From Pseudomonas sp. NCCP-436 (GTDB taxonomy: Bacteria; Pseudomonadota; Gammaproteobacteria; Pseudomonadales; Pseudomonadaceae): DNA of 64,000 bases. The position numbers and the translations under genes were made by a program. The DNA is taken from the NCBI RefSeq assembly GCF_019656335.1, contig NZ_BPLZ01000006.1, positions 1 to 64,000 on the forward strand. The letters run 5' to 3'. Under the pieces are notes generated by a model, which saw only the letters and a list, made by a program, of their open reading frames with translations, ran no database searches and had not been told where the DNA came from. Positions 27,576 to 38,793 of this stretch are shown in pieces; position 1 is the first letter of the stretch, and every line of letters begins with the position of its first letter.

Positions 27576-27836
27576 AATCCCCCGCCTGCCATCTCTTCCT
27601 GCACACCTCGTCCCGCCACGGTGCTAGAATCCGTAGCAAACATGCGGTTAACGTTTCGCATGCCGTTAAAATCGTCGCCAGGCGCGTCGATACAAGGCAA
27701 GGCAGCCCATGCGGCGGAGGTTCATGCACAGATTTACCTGCCCCGTCTGCAAGACTGCTCCTGAAGCTGCGCCGCCCGCACCGGCCGTTTCCAGTTGCAC
27801 GCGGCTGACCGGCCACCACATCAAACAGTGCATCCC

Positions 27837-29234
27837 ATGCTGAAAAAGCTGTTCAAGTCTCTCCGTTCCCCCCTACGCCGCGCCTCACGCCCACGCAGCA
27901 CGCCAGAGGTGCTCGGCAGCCGACAACACCCTATCAACCGCAACGAGATCAGCCGCAACGCCATCAGCGTAGTCGAGCGTCTACAGAAGGCCGGCTATCA
28001 GGCCTATCTGGTCGGCGGCTGCGTACGTGATCTGCTGCTGGACATCGACCCGAAGGATTTCGATGTCGCCACCAGCGCCACTCCCGAGCAGGTGCGCGCC
28101 GAGTTCCGCAATGCCCGGGTGATCGGCCGTCGCTTCAAGCTGGTACATGTTCACTTCGGCCGCGAGATCATCGAAGTTGCCACCTTTCGCGCCAATCACC
28201 CGCAAGGTAGCGACGAGGCCGACAGCAGCCGTGCAGCCCGCAACGAAAGCGGCCGCATTCTGCGCGACAACGTCTACGGCACGCTGGAAGACGATGCCCA
28301 GCGCCGCGACTTCACCATTAACGCGCTGTACTACGACCCGACGCAGGAACATATCCTCGACTACGCCCGCGGCATGCACGACGTGCGCAACCATCTGGTA
28401 CGCCTGATCGGCGACCCCGAGCAGCGCTATCTCGAGGATCCGGTTCGGATGCTGCGTGCAGTACGCTTCGCCGCCAAGCTGGACTTCGATATAGAGAAGC
28501 ACAGTGCCGCGCCGATCCGCCGACTGGCGCCGATGCTGCGCGACATCCCGGCGGCACGCCTGTTCGACGAAGTACTCAAGCTGTTTCTCGCCGGTTACGC
28601 CGAATACACCTTCGATCTGCTGCTCGAGCACGACCTTTTTGCCCAGTTGTTCCCGGCCAGCGGCGAAGCCCTGCAGCAGAATCCCGAATACACCGAGAAG
28701 CTGATCCGCCAGGCACTGATCAACACCGACGAACGCATCCACAGCGGCAAGTCGGTCACTCCGGCATTCCTTTTCGCCGCTCTGCTCTGGCCCGCTCTGC
28801 CGGCCCGCGTACTGCAATTGCAGGAGCGCGGCATGCCGCCAATCCCGGCAATGCAGGAAGCCGCCCACGATCTGATCACCGAGCAATGCCGGCGGATTGC
28901 CGTACCCAAGCGCTTCACCATCCCGATTCGTGAGATCTGGGACATGCAGGAACGCCTGCCACGCCGCAGCGGCAAGCGTGCCGATCTGCTACTGGAAAAC
29001 CCACGCTTCCGTGCTGGCTACGACTTCCTTCTGCTGCGCGAACTGGCTGGCGAAGACACCGGCGGACTGGGAGCCTGGTGGACTGCATACCAGGAAGCCA
29101 GTGACAGCCAGCGCCGACAGATGATCCGAGACCTGGCCGGCAAGTCCGAGGCAGGCGGCAATGCCCCACGCAAGCGCCGTCGCAGCAATGGCCGTCGCAA
29201 ACGTAGTGAGGGCGGCAGCGCCGCAGCAGAATAG
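27837..29234 (+). CDS. pcnB: Poly(A) polymerase I
   Basis: A 465-residue class II nucleotidyltransferase that adds A-tails to RNA 3' ends and so marks them for decay. The active-site head is LVGGCVRDLLL with DPKDFDVATSA carrying the metal-binding Asp pair, then RRDFTINALYYD and the RNA-binding motifs (DPVRMLRAVRFAAKLDF). The C-terminal tail (about 435-465) is very basic (KRRRSNGRRKRSEGG), typical of PcnB rather than CCA-adding enzymes. ATG 27837 starts MLKKLFKSLR. It is followed 2 nt later by folK, so the two are co-transcribed, as in other Pseudomonas. Confidence 0.94.
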   Translation: MLKKLFKSLRSPLRRASRPRSTPEVLGSRQHPINRNEISRNAISVVERLQKAGYQAYLVGGCVRDLLLDIDPKDFDVATSATPEQVRAEFRNARVIGRRFKLVHVHFGREIIEVATFRANHPQGSDEADSSRAARNESGRILRDNVYGTLEDDAQRRDFTINALYYDPTQEHILDYARGMHDVRNHLVRLIGDPEQRYLEDPVRMLRAVRFAAKLDFDIEKHSAAPIRRLAPMLRDIPAARLFDEVLKLFLAGYAEYTFDLLLEHDLFAQLFPASGEALQQNPEYTEKLIRQALINTDERIHSGKSVTPAFLFAALLWPALPARVLQLQERGMPPIPAMQEAAHDLITEQCRRIAVPKRFTIPIREIWDMQERLPRRSGKRADLLLENPRFRAGYDFLLLRELAGEDTGGLGAWWTAYQEASDSQRRQMIRDLAGKSEAGGNAPRKRRRSNGRRKRSEGGSAAAE

Positions 29235-29236
29235 CC

Positions 29237-29737
29237 ATGGAACGCGTCTATATCGGTCTGGGTAGCAACCTGGCCACACCGCGCCAGCAGTTGGCGGCCG
29301 CGTTCGAGGCCCTGGCCAACCTGCCCCACAGCCATCTGGCTGCACATTCCTCACTCTACGCCAGTGACCCGCTCGGCCCTCCTGATCAGCCGCGCTACGT
29401 CAATGCCGTAGCAGCTCTGGACACCGAGCTGACGCCCTGGCAACTGCTCGATGCCCTGCAGGGGATCGAACAGGCTCAGGGCCGAGTGCGCAAGGCCGAG
29501 CGCTGGGGACCACGCACACTGGATCTGGACATCCTGCTATTCGGTGAACGAATCATCAGTGACGAACGCCTGACAGTACCGCACTACCATATGCACGCCC
29601 GCCCCTTCGTACTCTATCCGCTGGCCGAACTCGATCCCTCACTGCGCCTGCCAAACGGCCAGTCATTGCAGGATATGCTGCAGGTCTGCCCTTTCACCGG
29701 GCTGGAGCGGCTACCGAAAGAGCCCGGGCAATCCTGA
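29237..29737 (+). CDS. folK: 2-amino-4-hydroxy-6-hydroxymethyldihydropteridine pyrophosphokinase
   Basis: A 166-residue HPPK, which transfers pyrophosphate from ATP to 6-hydroxymethyl-dihydropterin in folate synthesis. Visible are IGLGSNLATPRQQL at the start, SSLYASDPLGPPDQP, YVNAVAALDT, and the signature RWGPRTLDLDILLFG with the two Asp residues that bind magnesium. The length matches the family. It begins 2 nt after the pcnB stop. The following gap of 205 nt probably contains the promoter of panB. Confidence 0.96.
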   Translation: MERVYIGLGSNLATPRQQLAAAFEALANLPHSHLAAHSSLYASDPLGPPDQPRYVNAVAALDTELTPWQLLDALQGIEQAQGRVRKAERWGPRTLDLDILLFGERIISDERLTVPHYHMHARPFVLYPLAELDPSLRLPNGQSLQDMLQVCPFTGLERLPKEPGQS

Positions 29738-29942
29738 TACAGCCGCTCTGTCCTGGCACTCAGCCCGCCATCACGGCGGTAACGTCAGTAACAGGGCGGT
29801 AACACCCACAATTGACTTCATGCCCCCCCATCAGGACTATAGGCGTCCCGTCGCCCCGCGTCGGGCGCACCCTTATGCCAATCCAGGCCGGATTGCAGCC
29901 GACCAAGAAGCTGTATACCAGGCCTGAGCGAGGATATCTGAA

Positions 29943-30743
29943 ATGCCTGACGTTACCCTGACCACTCTGCAAAGCCTCAAGCAGAATGGTGAAAAGATCG
30001 CCATGCTGACCGCCTATGACGCCACTTTCGCCCAGGCCTGCAGCCAGGCCGGTGCTGAAGTGCTGCTGGTCGGCGACTCCCTGGGCATGGTACTGCAGGG
30101 ACACGACAGCACCCTGCCGGTGACTGTCGAGGAGATGACCTACCACACTGCCAGCGTCAAACGAGGTAACACCGGTTCACTGATCATCACTGATCTGCCA
30201 TTCATGGCCTATGCCACCAGCGAACAGACCTTACTCAACAGCGCCAGGCTGATGCAGGCTGGCGCGCACATGGTCAAGCTGGAGGGTGCCGGCTGGCTGG
30301 CAGAACCGATCCGCTTGCTGGCTGAGCGTGGCGTACCGGTTTGTGCCCACCTGGGCCTGACACCGCAGGCCGTAAACATCCTTGGCGGCTACAAGGTTCA
30401 GGGACGCCAGGAAGCCCAGGCACGTCAAATGCGGGCCGATGCCATGGCACTGGAAGAGGCCGGAGCCGCCATGCTGCTGCTCGAATGCGTCCCCACCGAA
30501 CTGGCCGCCGAAATCACCCAGGCGGTGAGAATCCCGGTCATCGGCATTGGTGCCGGGCCTCATACCGATGGTCAGGTACTGGTACTTCACGACATGCTCG
30601 GTCTGTCACTGTCGGGCCGCTCACCGAAGTTCGTCCGCAACTTCATGAGTGGTGCGAGCAGCATTCAGGCGGCTCTGAGCGCTTACGTCCAGGCTGTCAA
30701 GGACGGTAGTTTTCCCACTCCCGAGCACGGTTTCTCGGCATGA
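29943..30743 (+). CDS. panB: 3-methyl-2-oxobutanoate hydroxymethyltransferase
   Basis: A 266-residue (beta/alpha)8 enzyme that transfers a hydroxymethyl group from methylene-tetrahydrofolate to alpha-ketoisovalerate, the first step to pantoate. The motifs are [33 protein letters not shown] (the Asp-Ser metal-site segment), [20 protein letters not shown] with the catalytic Glu, and [20 protein letters not shown]. It overlaps panC by 4 nt (ATGA), so the two are translationally coupled. The upstream gap has three GTAAC-containing repeats. Confidence 0.97.
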   Translation: MPDVTLTTLQSLKQNGEKIAMLTAYDATFAQACSQAGAEVLLVGDSLGMVLQGHDSTLPVTVEEMTYHTASVKRGNTGSLIITDLPFMAYATSEQTLLNSARLMQAGAHMVKLEGAGWLAEPIRLLAERGVPVCAHLGLTPQAVNILGGYKVQGRQEAQARQMRADAMALEEAGAAMLLLECVPTELAAEITQAVRIPVIGIGAGPHTDGQVLVLHDMLGLSLSGRSPKFVRNFMSGASSIQAALSAYVQAVKDGSFPTPEHGFSA

Positions 30744-31597
30744 ACACGGTCAAGACCCTGCGCGAGCTGCGCGCCGCCATCTCCCAGGCACGGGCCGAAG
30801 GCAAGCAGATCGGCTTCGTGCCGACTATGGGCAACCTGCACGCCGGTCACGTGTCTCTGGTGGAAATCGCCGCCCAACGCACCGACTTCGTGGTTGCCAG
30901 CATCTTCGTCAACCCGCTGCAGTTTGGTGCCGGCGAGGATCTGGACAAGTACCCGCGCACACTTGCCGCCGATCAGGAGAAGCTGCTGGCTGCCGGCTGC
31001 CACCTGCTGTTCCATCCGGATGTCAGCGAGATGTATCCCAGTGGCCTGCAGAGCCAGACCCGCGTCATCGTCAACGGTGTTTCCGAGGGCCTTTGCGGTG
31101 CCAGCCGGCCCGGCCATTTCGAAGGTGTGGCCACGGTGGTCACCAAGCTGCTCAACATGGTGCAGCCGGATCTGGCCGTATTCGGCGAGAAGGACTACCA
31201 GCAACTGGCAGTGATCCGCACCCTGGTGCGCGACCTGAATATGCCGATCCAGATTCTCGGCGCCCCCACCCAGCGCGCCGAGGATGGTCTTGCCCTGTCA
31301 TCGCGTAATGGCTATCTCAGTACCGAGCAGCGCGCCATTGCCCCCGCCTTGTACCGCAGCCTGGAAGAGATCGCGGCCGAACTGCGCCGGGGCGCACGCG
31401 ACTATACCCGGCTGATCGATGCGGCCCAGGCCCGGCAGCGCGCTGCCGGTTTCGAGCCCGACTACCTGGAAATCCGCAATGCCGTCACCCTGCAGCCGGC
31501 AGCTATCGACGACCGTCATCTGGTGATCCTCACTGCAGCCTACCTCGGCCATACCCGCCTGATCGACAATCTGCTGCTAGAGCTGCCCGCTCAGTAG
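30740..31597 (+). CDS. panC: Pantoate--beta-alanine ligase
   Basis: A 285-residue ligase joining pantoate to beta-alanine with ATP, through a pantoyl-adenylate, to make pantothenate. The class I synthetase-like motifs are [11 protein letters not shown] (HIGH-type), [29 protein letters not shown] and [10 protein letters not shown] (KMSKS-type). It starts inside the end of panB. No panD (aspartate decarboxylase, the source of beta-alanine) follows before pgi, although it does in P. aeruginosa. Confidence 0.97.
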   Translation: MNTVKTLRELRAAISQARAEGKQIGFVPTMGNLHAGHVSLVEIAAQRTDFVVASIFVNPLQFGAGEDLDKYPRTLAADQEKLLAAGCHLLFHPDVSEMYPSGLQSQTRVIVNGVSEGLCGASRPGHFEGVATVVTKLLNMVQPDLAVFGEKDYQQLAVIRTLVRDLNMPIQILGAPTQRAEDGLALSSRNGYLSTEQRAIAPALYRSLEEIAAELRRGARDYTRLIDAAQARQRAAGFEPDYLEIRNAVTLQPAAIDDRHLVILTAAYLGHTRLIDNLLLELPAQ

Positions 31598-31627
31598 CCA
31601 TTGTCAAAGCAAGCCGACTAAACTCTT

Positions 31628-31656
31628 GGGCCCGGTTCAGCCGGGCCCCTTGCTTT
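31628..31656 (+). terminator. Rho-independent terminator of panBC
   Basis: An 8-bp GGGCCCGG/CCGGGCCC stem with loop TTCAG (31628-31648) is followed by a T-rich CTTGCTTTT. It separates panC from pgi. Confidence 0.8.
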
Positions 31657-31675
31657 TCGCGGATCAGGAGTTCAG

Positions 31676-33340
31676 ATGGCGTACTACCAGCAGCCTCACG
31701 ATGTCACCGCCCTGCCCGCCTGGCAGGCACTGCATCAGCATCGCCAGGAAATGGCCAACTTCAGCATGCGCGAAGCCTTTGCCGCCGATGCCACACGCTT
31801 TCAGCGTTTCTCTCTGGACAGTTGCGGCCTGCTTCTGGACTACTCGAAGAATCTGGTCACCGAAAACAGCCTGGAGCTGCTGATCCAGCTGGCCGAGCAG
31901 GCTGGCCTGCCGCAGGCCATTCAGGCGCTGTCCCAGGGCAAGCCGGTCAATGCCTCTGAGAACCGCGCGGCTCTGCACACAGCCCTGCGCAGCCCGATTG
32001 GCCGACGCCTGGAGCTGGACGGCGTCGACATCATCCCCGAAGTGCATCGCGTGCTGTATCAGATGACCGAACTGGTCAGCCGCGTACACAGCGGCCTGTG
32101 GCGCGGCTACAGCGAAAAACCGATCACCGAGGTGGTCAACATCGGCATCGGCGGCTCCTTTCTGGGCCCACAGCTGGTTTCCGAGGCTCTTCGCCCGTTC
32201 ACCCAGCGCGGCGTGCGCTGCCACTACCTGGCCAATATCGACGGCAGCGAATTCCGCGAACTGACCGCTCGACTCAACCCGGAAACCACGCTGTTCATTG
32301 TCTCCAGCAAGTCCTTCGGTACGCTGGAAACCCTCAAGAACACCCTGGCCGCACGTGACTGGTACCTGGCCATGGGCGGCCCCGAGGACAAACTGCACCG
32401 TCACTTCATCGCCGTGACCAGCAACCGTCAGGCCGCCGTAGAGTTTGGCATTCTTGAGGAAAACATTTTCCCACTATGGGACTGGGTCGGCGGGCGCTAC
32501 TCGCTGTGGTCGGCCATCGGCCTGCCCATCGCACTGTCCATCGGCGTCTCCAACTTCAAGGAGCTGCTGGCCGGCGCCTATGCCATGGATCAGCATTTCA
32601 CACAGACACCGCTGTCCGGCAACATGCCGGTGCTGATGGCCCTGCTGGGGATCTGGTACTCGAATTTCTGGGGCGCTCAGAGCCACGCCATCCTACCTTA
32701 CGACCACTATCTACGGAACTTCACCAAGCACCTGCAGCAGTTGGACATGGAGTCCAACGGCAAGAGCGTGCGTCAGGACGGTACACCGCTAGAGATCACC
32801 ACCGGCTCGGTAATCTGGGGCGGCGTCGGCTGCAACGGCCAGCACGCCTACCACCAACTGCTGCATCAGGGCCGTCTGCTGGTGCCGGCCGACTTCATTG
32901 TCCCAGTCAACAGCTACAACCCGCTGTCCGACCATCACCAGTGGCTGTTCGCCAACTGCCTATCGCAGGCCCAGGCCCTGATGCAGGGCAAAACCCGTGA
33001 AGAAGCCGAAGCCGAACTGCGTGCCCGAGGATTGCCGGAAGAGGAAGTACAGCGCCTGGCGCCGCACAAGGTTATCCCCGGCAACCGTCCGAGCAATATC
33101 CTGGTAATGAACCGCATCGCCCCCTTCAATCTTGGTGCCCTGGTAGCACTATACGAGCACAAGGTATTCGTGCAGAGCGCCATCTGGGGCATCAATGCCT
33201 TCGACCAGTGGGGCGTGGAACTAGGCAAGGAGATGGGCAAGGAGGTCTACCAGCGGCTGACCGGCCAGGTGCAGGAACCAGCCGCCGATGCCTCCACCCA
33301 GGGCCTGATCGAGCACTTCCGTCAGCATCACCGGGGTTAG
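31676..33340 (+). CDS. pgi: Glucose-6-phosphate isomerase
   Basis: A 554-residue cytosolic isomerase that interconverts glucose-6-phosphate and fructose-6-phosphate. Signatures include [33 protein letters not shown] (phosphate binding), [20 protein letters not shown], the [19 protein letters not shown] core and YHQLLHQG with catalytic His, and [12 protein letters not shown] with the conserved Lys. In Pseudomonas it serves mainly gluconeogenesis and alginate/polysaccharide precursors because glycolysis lacks phosphofructokinase. Full length; a short promoter-sized gap follows panC's terminator. Confidence 0.97.
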   Translation: MAYYQQPHDVTALPAWQALHQHRQEMANFSMREAFAADATRFQRFSLDSCGLLLDYSKNLVTENSLELLIQLAEQAGLPQAIQALSQGKPVNASENRAALHTALRSPIGRRLELDGVDIIPEVHRVLYQMTELVSRVHSGLWRGYSEKPITEVVNIGIGGSFLGPQLVSEALRPFTQRGVRCHYLANIDGSEFRELTARLNPETTLFIVSSKSFGTLETLKNTLAARDWYLAMGGPEDKLHRHFIAVTSNRQAAVEFGILEENIFPLWDWVGGRYSLWSAIGLPIALSIGVSNFKELLAGAYAMDQHFTQTPLSGNMPVLMALLGIWYSNFWGAQSHAILPYDHYLRNFTKHLQQLDMESNGKSVRQDGTPLEITTGSVIWGGVGCNGQHAYHQLLHQGRLLVPADFIVPVNSYNPLSDHHQWLFANCLSQAQALMQGKTREEAEAELRARGLPEEEVQRLAPHKVIPGNRPSNILVMNRIAPFNLGALVALYEHKVFVQSAIWGINAFDQWGVELGKEMGKEVYQRLTGQVQEPAADASTQGLIEHFRQHHRG

Positions 33341-33546
33341 CCACAGCTCAGAGGGAGGAGCGTGGCCTTTCACATTGATGGCCACTCTCAACCCCGTGCC
33401 CCAGACATTGGCAGAGCCAGCAACCTGCGATGGGTCAACTGACATTACGAATGCGCCACCCTCTGGCACAACCTCCCCTTGAACCAAGCACCTGCTTGGG
33501 TGCACCCTTGTGACTGTTGCGGACAAACAATTACAAGGAACCCGCC

Positions 33547-35484
33547 ATGTTCGAGATCACCCGCCATCCCGTGCCAGACGCGCTGCGCCAGCGTGCGCAT
33601 CTGGATAACGACGCCTACCTGCGGCTGTACCGACAATCCGTCGAGCAGCCCGAACAGTTCTGGGCCGAGCAGGCCAGTACCTTCCTGCACTGGTTCAAGC
33701 CCTGGGATCAGGTGCACAGCAGCGACCTCTCACAGGGCCGTGCCGAATGGTTCAAGGGCGGCCTACTCAACGTCGCCTACAACTGCATCGATCGCCACCT
33801 GGAAAAACGCGGAGAACAGATTGCCATCATCTGGGAGGGCGACAATCCAGCCGAGTCGGCACACATCACCTACAACAAGCTGCACCATAACGTCAGCCGC
33901 CTGGCCAACGTACTGAAGAGCCGCGGCGTGAAAAAGGGTGACCGGGTATGCATCTACATGCCGATGATCCCGGAAGCGGCCTACGCCATGCTCGCCTGCG
34001 CACGCATCGGCGCTGTGCATTCGGTGGTGTTCGGCGGTTTCTCCCCCGACGCCCTGCGCGACCGCATCCTCGATGCCGACTGCCGCACCGTGATCACCGC
34101 CGACGAAGGCGTGCGCGGCGGCAAGTACATCCCGCTGAAGAACAACGTCGACAAGGCCCTGCAGAGCTGCCCGAACGTGTCTACCGTGGTGGTGGTCGAA
34201 CGCACCCAGGGCGATGTGGCCTGGGTGGAGGGCCGCGACCTCTGGTATCACCAGACGCTCAAGGAAGTCGATGCCGAGTGCCCGGCCGAGCCGATGGACG
34301 CCGAAGATCCGCTGTTCATTCTCTACACCTCCGGCTCCACCGGTAAACCCAAGGGTGTGCTGCACACCACCGGCGGCTACCTGCTGGGCGCGGCCATGAC
34401 CCACAAGTACGTGTTCGACTACCACGAGGGCGACATCTACTGGTGCACCGCCGATGTCGGCTGGGTCACCGGGCACAGCTACATCGTCTACGGTCCGCTG
34501 GCCAACGGTGCCACTACGCTGATCTTCGAGGGTGTGCCGAACTATCCGGATGCCTCACGCTTCTGGCAGGTAATCGACAAACACCAGGTGAATATCTTCT
34601 ACACCGCCCCCACCGCCCTGCGCGCGCTGATGCGTGAAGGCGAAGCACCGGTGAAGCAAACCAGTCGCGCCAGCCTGCGCCTTCTAGGCTCGGTAGGCGA
34701 GCCCATCAACCCCGAGGCCTGGGAGTGGTACTACCATGTGGTCGGCGACCAGCGCTGCCCCATCGTTGACACGTGGTGGCAGACCGAGACCGGCTCCATT
34801 CTGATCACCCCGCTGCCCGGCGCCACGGATCTCAAACCTGGCTCGGCAACCCGGCCGTTCTTCGGCGTGCAGCCAGTGCTACTGGACGATCAGGGCAAGG
34901 AAATCAACGGCCCCGGCAGCGGCGTGCTGGCGATCAAGGCCAGCTGGCCAAGCCAGATCCGCAGCGTCTACGGCGATCACCAGCGCATGATCGACACCTA
35001 CTTCAAACCCTACCCTGGCTACTACTTCACTGGCGACGGTGCACGCCGCGACGAAGACGGCTACTACTGGATCACCGGGCGTGTCGACGACGTGATCAAC
35101 GTCTCCGGCCACCGCATCGGCACCGCCGAGGTGGAAAGCGCCCTGGTGCTGCACGATGCCGTGGCCGAAGCCGCCGTGGTCGGCTACCCGCATGATGTGA
35201 AGGGTCAGGGCATCTACGCCTTCGTTACCCCGGTACTCGGTGCGGAACTAAGCGACTCTCTCAAGAACGAGTTGCTGGCGCTGGTAGGCAAAGAGATCGG
35301 CAGCTTCGCCAAGCCGGAATTGATCCAGTGGGCACCAGCCCTACCGAAGACACGCTCGGGCAAGATCATGCGCCGCATCCTGCGCAAGATCGCCTGCAAC
35401 GAGCTGGAGAACATGGGCGACACCTCGACGCTGGCCGACCCCAGCGTGGTCGACAGCCTCATCGAGCATCGGCTGAATCGCTGA
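33547..35484 (+). CDS. acs: Acetyl-CoA synthetase
   Basis: A 645-residue ANL-family ligase forming acetyl-CoA from acetate, ATP and CoA via acetyl-adenylate. Motifs are [18 protein letters not shown] (P-loop), [66 protein letters not shown]-region (residues about 493-529) with its hinge Asp, and the C-terminal [14 protein letters not shown] whose lysine is the usual site of regulatory acetylation. ATG 33547 follows AAGGAA by 6 nt; ten upstream codons are open but unlikely to be used. An A-rich near-CA motif just upstream of the ribosome site is noted separately. Confidence 0.97.
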   Translation: MFEITRHPVPDALRQRAHLDNDAYLRLYRQSVEQPEQFWAEQASTFLHWFKPWDQVHSSDLSQGRAEWFKGGLLNVAYNCIDRHLEKRGEQIAIIWEGDNPAESAHITYNKLHHNVSRLANVLKSRGVKKGDRVCIYMPMIPEAAYAMLACARIGAVHSVVFGGFSPDALRDRILDADCRTVITADEGVRGGKYIPLKNNVDKALQSCPNVSTVVVVERTQGDVAWVEGRDLWYHQTLKEVDAECPAEPMDAEDPLFILYTSGSTGKPKGVLHTTGGYLLGAAMTHKYVFDYHEGDIYWCTADVGWVTGHSYIVYGPLANGATTLIFEGVPNYPDASRFWQVIDKHQVNIFYTAPTALRALMREGEAPVKQTSRASLRLLGSVGEPINPEAWEWYYHVVGDQRCPIVDTWWQTETGSILITPLPGATDLKPGSATRPFFGVQPVLLDDQGKEINGPGSGVLAIKASWPSQIRSVYGDHQRMIDTYFKPYPGYYFTGDGARRDEDGYYWITGRVDDVINVSGHRIGTAEVESALVLHDAVAEAAVVGYPHDVKGQGIYAFVTPVLGAELSDSLKNELLALVGKEIGSFAKPELIQWAPALPKTRSGKIMRRILRKIACNELENMGDTSTLADPSVVDSLIEHRLNR

Positions 35485-35494
35485 ACCGGCACGC

Positions 35495-35514
35495 CCCGGC
35501 CTCAACGGGCCGGG
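35495..35514 (+). terminator. Possible acs terminator hairpin
   Basis: A 7-bp CCCGGCC/GGCCGGG stem lies 11 nt after the acs stop. There is no U-run after it, so it may only mark the 3' end. Confidence 0.45.
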
Positions 35515-35554
35515 CGCACTTGTATTGCCCTGGCCTGGCGACGACACTGTGCGC

Positions 35555-36421
35555 ATGGAACGCTTGCGTCAACGCATTGAAAAACAGATACACAGCCTCA
35601 CCGGCGCCTCGCTGGGGCTGATCGACTTCGATCAGCCAAGGGGCGACCCCGGCCTGTTCGGCCCGCAAAGCATGGTGTGGAAAGTTCACGCCGACTTTAC
35701 CTCGATGATGGTTGGCGGGGTTTCCGCACTGCTGCTGCAGATGCTGCATCCGCTGGCCCTGGCCGGAGTCTGGGATCATTCCAACTTCCGCCAGGACATG
35801 ATCGGCCGCCTGCGCCGCACCAGCCTGTTCATTGCCGGCACCAGCTACGGCAGCCGCCAGGATGCCGAGCAGCTGATTCGCAAGGTACGCAATATCCACC
35901 TGCAGGTCGTCGGTCAGGCACCGGACGGCCGCCCTTATAGCGCCAGCGATCCCGAGCTGCTGACCTGGGTGCATGTTTCCGAGGTCAGCCAGTTCCTCGC
36001 CGCTCACCTGCGCTATGTCGCGCCACAGCTATCGCCGGCCGAACAGGATCGTTACTACGGGGAAGTCGCGCTGATCGCCGAGCGCCTCGGCGCACAGGAT
36101 GTACCCAAGTCGACTCAGTCTGTCGCCGACTATCTGCAGCGCATGCGCCCACAGCTGCTCTGCGACGAGCGCACCCGCGAGGTGGTGCGACTACTGTATG
36201 CCGCCCCCATGCCCAGCCTGCTGGCCCGCCCGTTCGGCAGCCTGGTCATGCATGCCGGCGTCGAACTGCTACCAGACTGGGGCAGCGACTTGCTCGGCGA
36301 GCGCCTGCCGGACTGGCGCCGGCCACTGATCCGTGCTGCCGTTCAGCGCACCGCCGTACTGGTGCGCTGGGCCATGCGCAACAGCGCAGCCCAGCGGGCA
36401 CGGCGGCGCATGGCAGCCTGA
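35555..36421 (+). CDS. DUF2236 / MpaB-like oxygenase family protein
   Basis: A 288-residue protein of the DUF2236 family. The family includes Lcp latex-clearing oxygenases and MpaB, which bind haem b, so an oxygenase role is possible. Here the key segment is MLHPLALAGVWDHSNFRQD (residues about 68-86), with WVHVSEVSQFLAAHLRY further on (about 140-156), likely holding the haem-coordinating histidines. No signal peptide is visible. I chose ATG 35555 over upstream TTG/GTG starts because the conserved part begins shortly after; its ribosome site is weak. It is read in the same direction as acs and the thiolase. Confidence 0.72.
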   Translation: MERLRQRIEKQIHSLTGASLGLIDFDQPRGDPGLFGPQSMVWKVHADFTSMMVGGVSALLLQMLHPLALAGVWDHSNFRQDMIGRLRRTSLFIAGTSYGSRQDAEQLIRKVRNIHLQVVGQAPDGRPYSASDPELLTWVHVSEVSQFLAAHLRYVAPQLSPAEQDRYYGEVALIAERLGAQDVPKSTQSVADYLQRMRPQLLCDERTREVVRLLYAAPMPSLLARPFGSLVMHAGVELLPDWGSDLLGERLPDWRRPLIRAAVQRTAVLVRWAMRNSAAQRARRRMAA

Positions 36422-36505
36422 AGTGACACACTGGCCGGCCCGATACCGGCTGTGCGACCATCAGCGGTTTCCGGTCACAGACTGAACCGTATCGAGGATC
36501 CGTAC

Positions 36506-37684
36506 ATGCAAGACGTCGTCATCGTCGCCGCCACCCGTACCGCCATCGGCAGCTTCCAGGGCAGCCTGGCCGATATTCCGGCTCCCGAGCTCGGTGCCAT
36601 CGTCATCCGCCGCCTGCTGGAGCAGACTGGCCTGGACGGTGCCCAGGTCGACGAAGTGATCCTCGGCCAGGTGCTGACCGCTGGCAGCGGGCAGAACCCG
36701 GCACGCCAGGCCGCCATCCGCGCCGGCCTGCCGCATGCCGTGCCGGCCCTGACCCTGAACAAGGTCTGCGGCTCCGGCCTCAAGGCCCTGCACCTGGCGG
36801 CCCAGGCCATCCGCTGCGGCGATGCCGAGGTGGTGATTGCCGGCGGCATGGAGAACATGAGCCAGTCCCCCTACGTACTGCCCAAGGCCCGCACTGGCCT
36901 GCGCATGGGCCACGGTCAACTGATTGACAGCATGATCCAGGATGGCCTGTGGGATGCCTTCAACGACTACCACATGGGCATCACCGCCGAGAACCTAGTG
37001 GACAAGTACGGCATCAGCCGCGAGGCGCAGGACGCCTTTGCCGCAGCCTCGCAACAGAAGGCAGTGGCGGCTATCGAGGCCGGCCGCTTCGACACCGAGA
37101 TCACTCCCGTGCTGATTCCGCAGCGCAAAGGCGATCCGATTGCGTTCACGCGTGACGAACAGCCGCGTGCCGGCACTACTGCCGAGTCCCTGGCCAAGCT
37201 CAAGCCTGCCTTCAAAAAGGATGGCAGCGTCACTGCCGGCAACGCCTCCAGCCTCAATGACGGCGCCGCCGCAGTGCTACTGATGAGCGCCGGCAAGGCT
37301 CAGAAGCTCGGCCTGCCGGTACTGGCGAAGATCGCTGCCTACGCCAACGCTGGTGTCGATCCGGCGATCATGGGCATCGGTCCGGTCTCGGCAACCCGCC
37401 GCTGCCTGGAAAAGGCCGGCTGGAGTCTGGCCGACCTCGATCTCATCGAGGCCAACGAGGCCTTTGCTGCTCAGGCTCTGGCTGTCGGCCAAGAGCTGGG
37501 CTGGGACAGTGCCAAGGTCAATGTCAATGGCGGCGCCATCGCCCTCGGCCACCCCATTGGTGCCTCGGGCTGCCGCGTGCTGGTCAGCCTGCTGCACGAA
37601 CTGATCCGTCGTGATGCGAAAAAGGGCCTGGCCACCCTCTGCATCGGCGGCGGTCAGGGCGTGGCGCTGGCCATCGAGCGCTAA
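36506..37684 (+). CDS. Acetyl-CoA C-acetyltransferase (thiolase)
   Basis: A 392-residue thiolase II that joins two acetyl-CoA, or cleaves acetoacetyl-CoA. The nucleophilic cysteine lies in [19 protein letters not shown] (about Cys88), with [14 protein letters not shown] nearby; the catalytic His is in [19 protein letters not shown] and the second Cys in [15 protein letters not shown] near the C-terminus. Both substrate loops are complete. It may belong to ketone-body or polyhydroxyalkanoate metabolism; no partner genes adjoin it, so I leave the symbol blank (atoB or phaA are both possible). ATG 36506 is preferred over an 18-codon extension. Confidence 0.93.
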   Translation: MQDVVIVAATRTAIGSFQGSLADIPAPELGAIVIRRLLEQTGLDGAQVDEVILGQVLTAGSGQNPARQAAIRAGLPHAVPALTLNKVCGSGLKALHLAAQAIRCGDAEVVIAGGMENMSQSPYVLPKARTGLRMGHGQLIDSMIQDGLWDAFNDYHMGITAENLVDKYGISREAQDAFAAASQQKAVAAIEAGRFDTEITPVLIPQRKGDPIAFTRDEQPRAGTTAESLAKLKPAFKKDGSVTAGNASSLNDGAAAVLLMSAGKAQKLGLPVLAKIAAYANAGVDPAIMGIGPVSATRRCLEKAGWSLADLDLIEANEAFAAQALAVGQELGWDSAKVNVNGGAIALGHPIGASGCRVLVSLLHELIRRDAKKGLATLCIGGGQGVALAIER

Positions 37685-37699
37685 CGCCCGAGATGACGC

Positions 37700-37734
37700 C
37701 CCCCCGCAGCGGTTCGGCATGCCGCTGCGGGGGG
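37700..37734 (+). terminator. GC-rich hairpin after the thiolase gene
   Basis: A perfect 13-bp stem (37700-37712 with 37722-37734, loop of 9) lies 16 nt after the stop. It lacks a U-run; it probably ends or stabilises the thiolase mRNA. Confidence 0.6.
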
Positions 37735-37785
37735 TGCGGCAAAATCCTGTCCCAGCGGTTAGACTTCGGTTCGATACTAGCCTGA

Positions 37786-38748
<963 letters not shown>

Positions 38749-38750
38749 AG

Positions 38751-38781
38751 CATGCCCGGCAGGACGATCCTGCCGGGCATG
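38751..38781. terminator. Bidirectional hairpin between add and the oprC cluster
   Basis: A perfect 14-bp inverted repeat with a CGA loop lies between two convergent gene ends (add stop at 38748, receptor stop at 38794). No U-run on either side, but the symmetry and position suggest a shared 3'-end signal. Confidence 0.65.
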
Positions 38782-38793
38782 GCCCCACCTGCC

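Noticed and set aside
27003-27836. Possible protein frames in the cbrB-pcnB gap
   Set aside because: The gap is explained by the CbrB sites, sigma-54 promoter and CrcZ RNA; the frames are short and overlap CA motifs.
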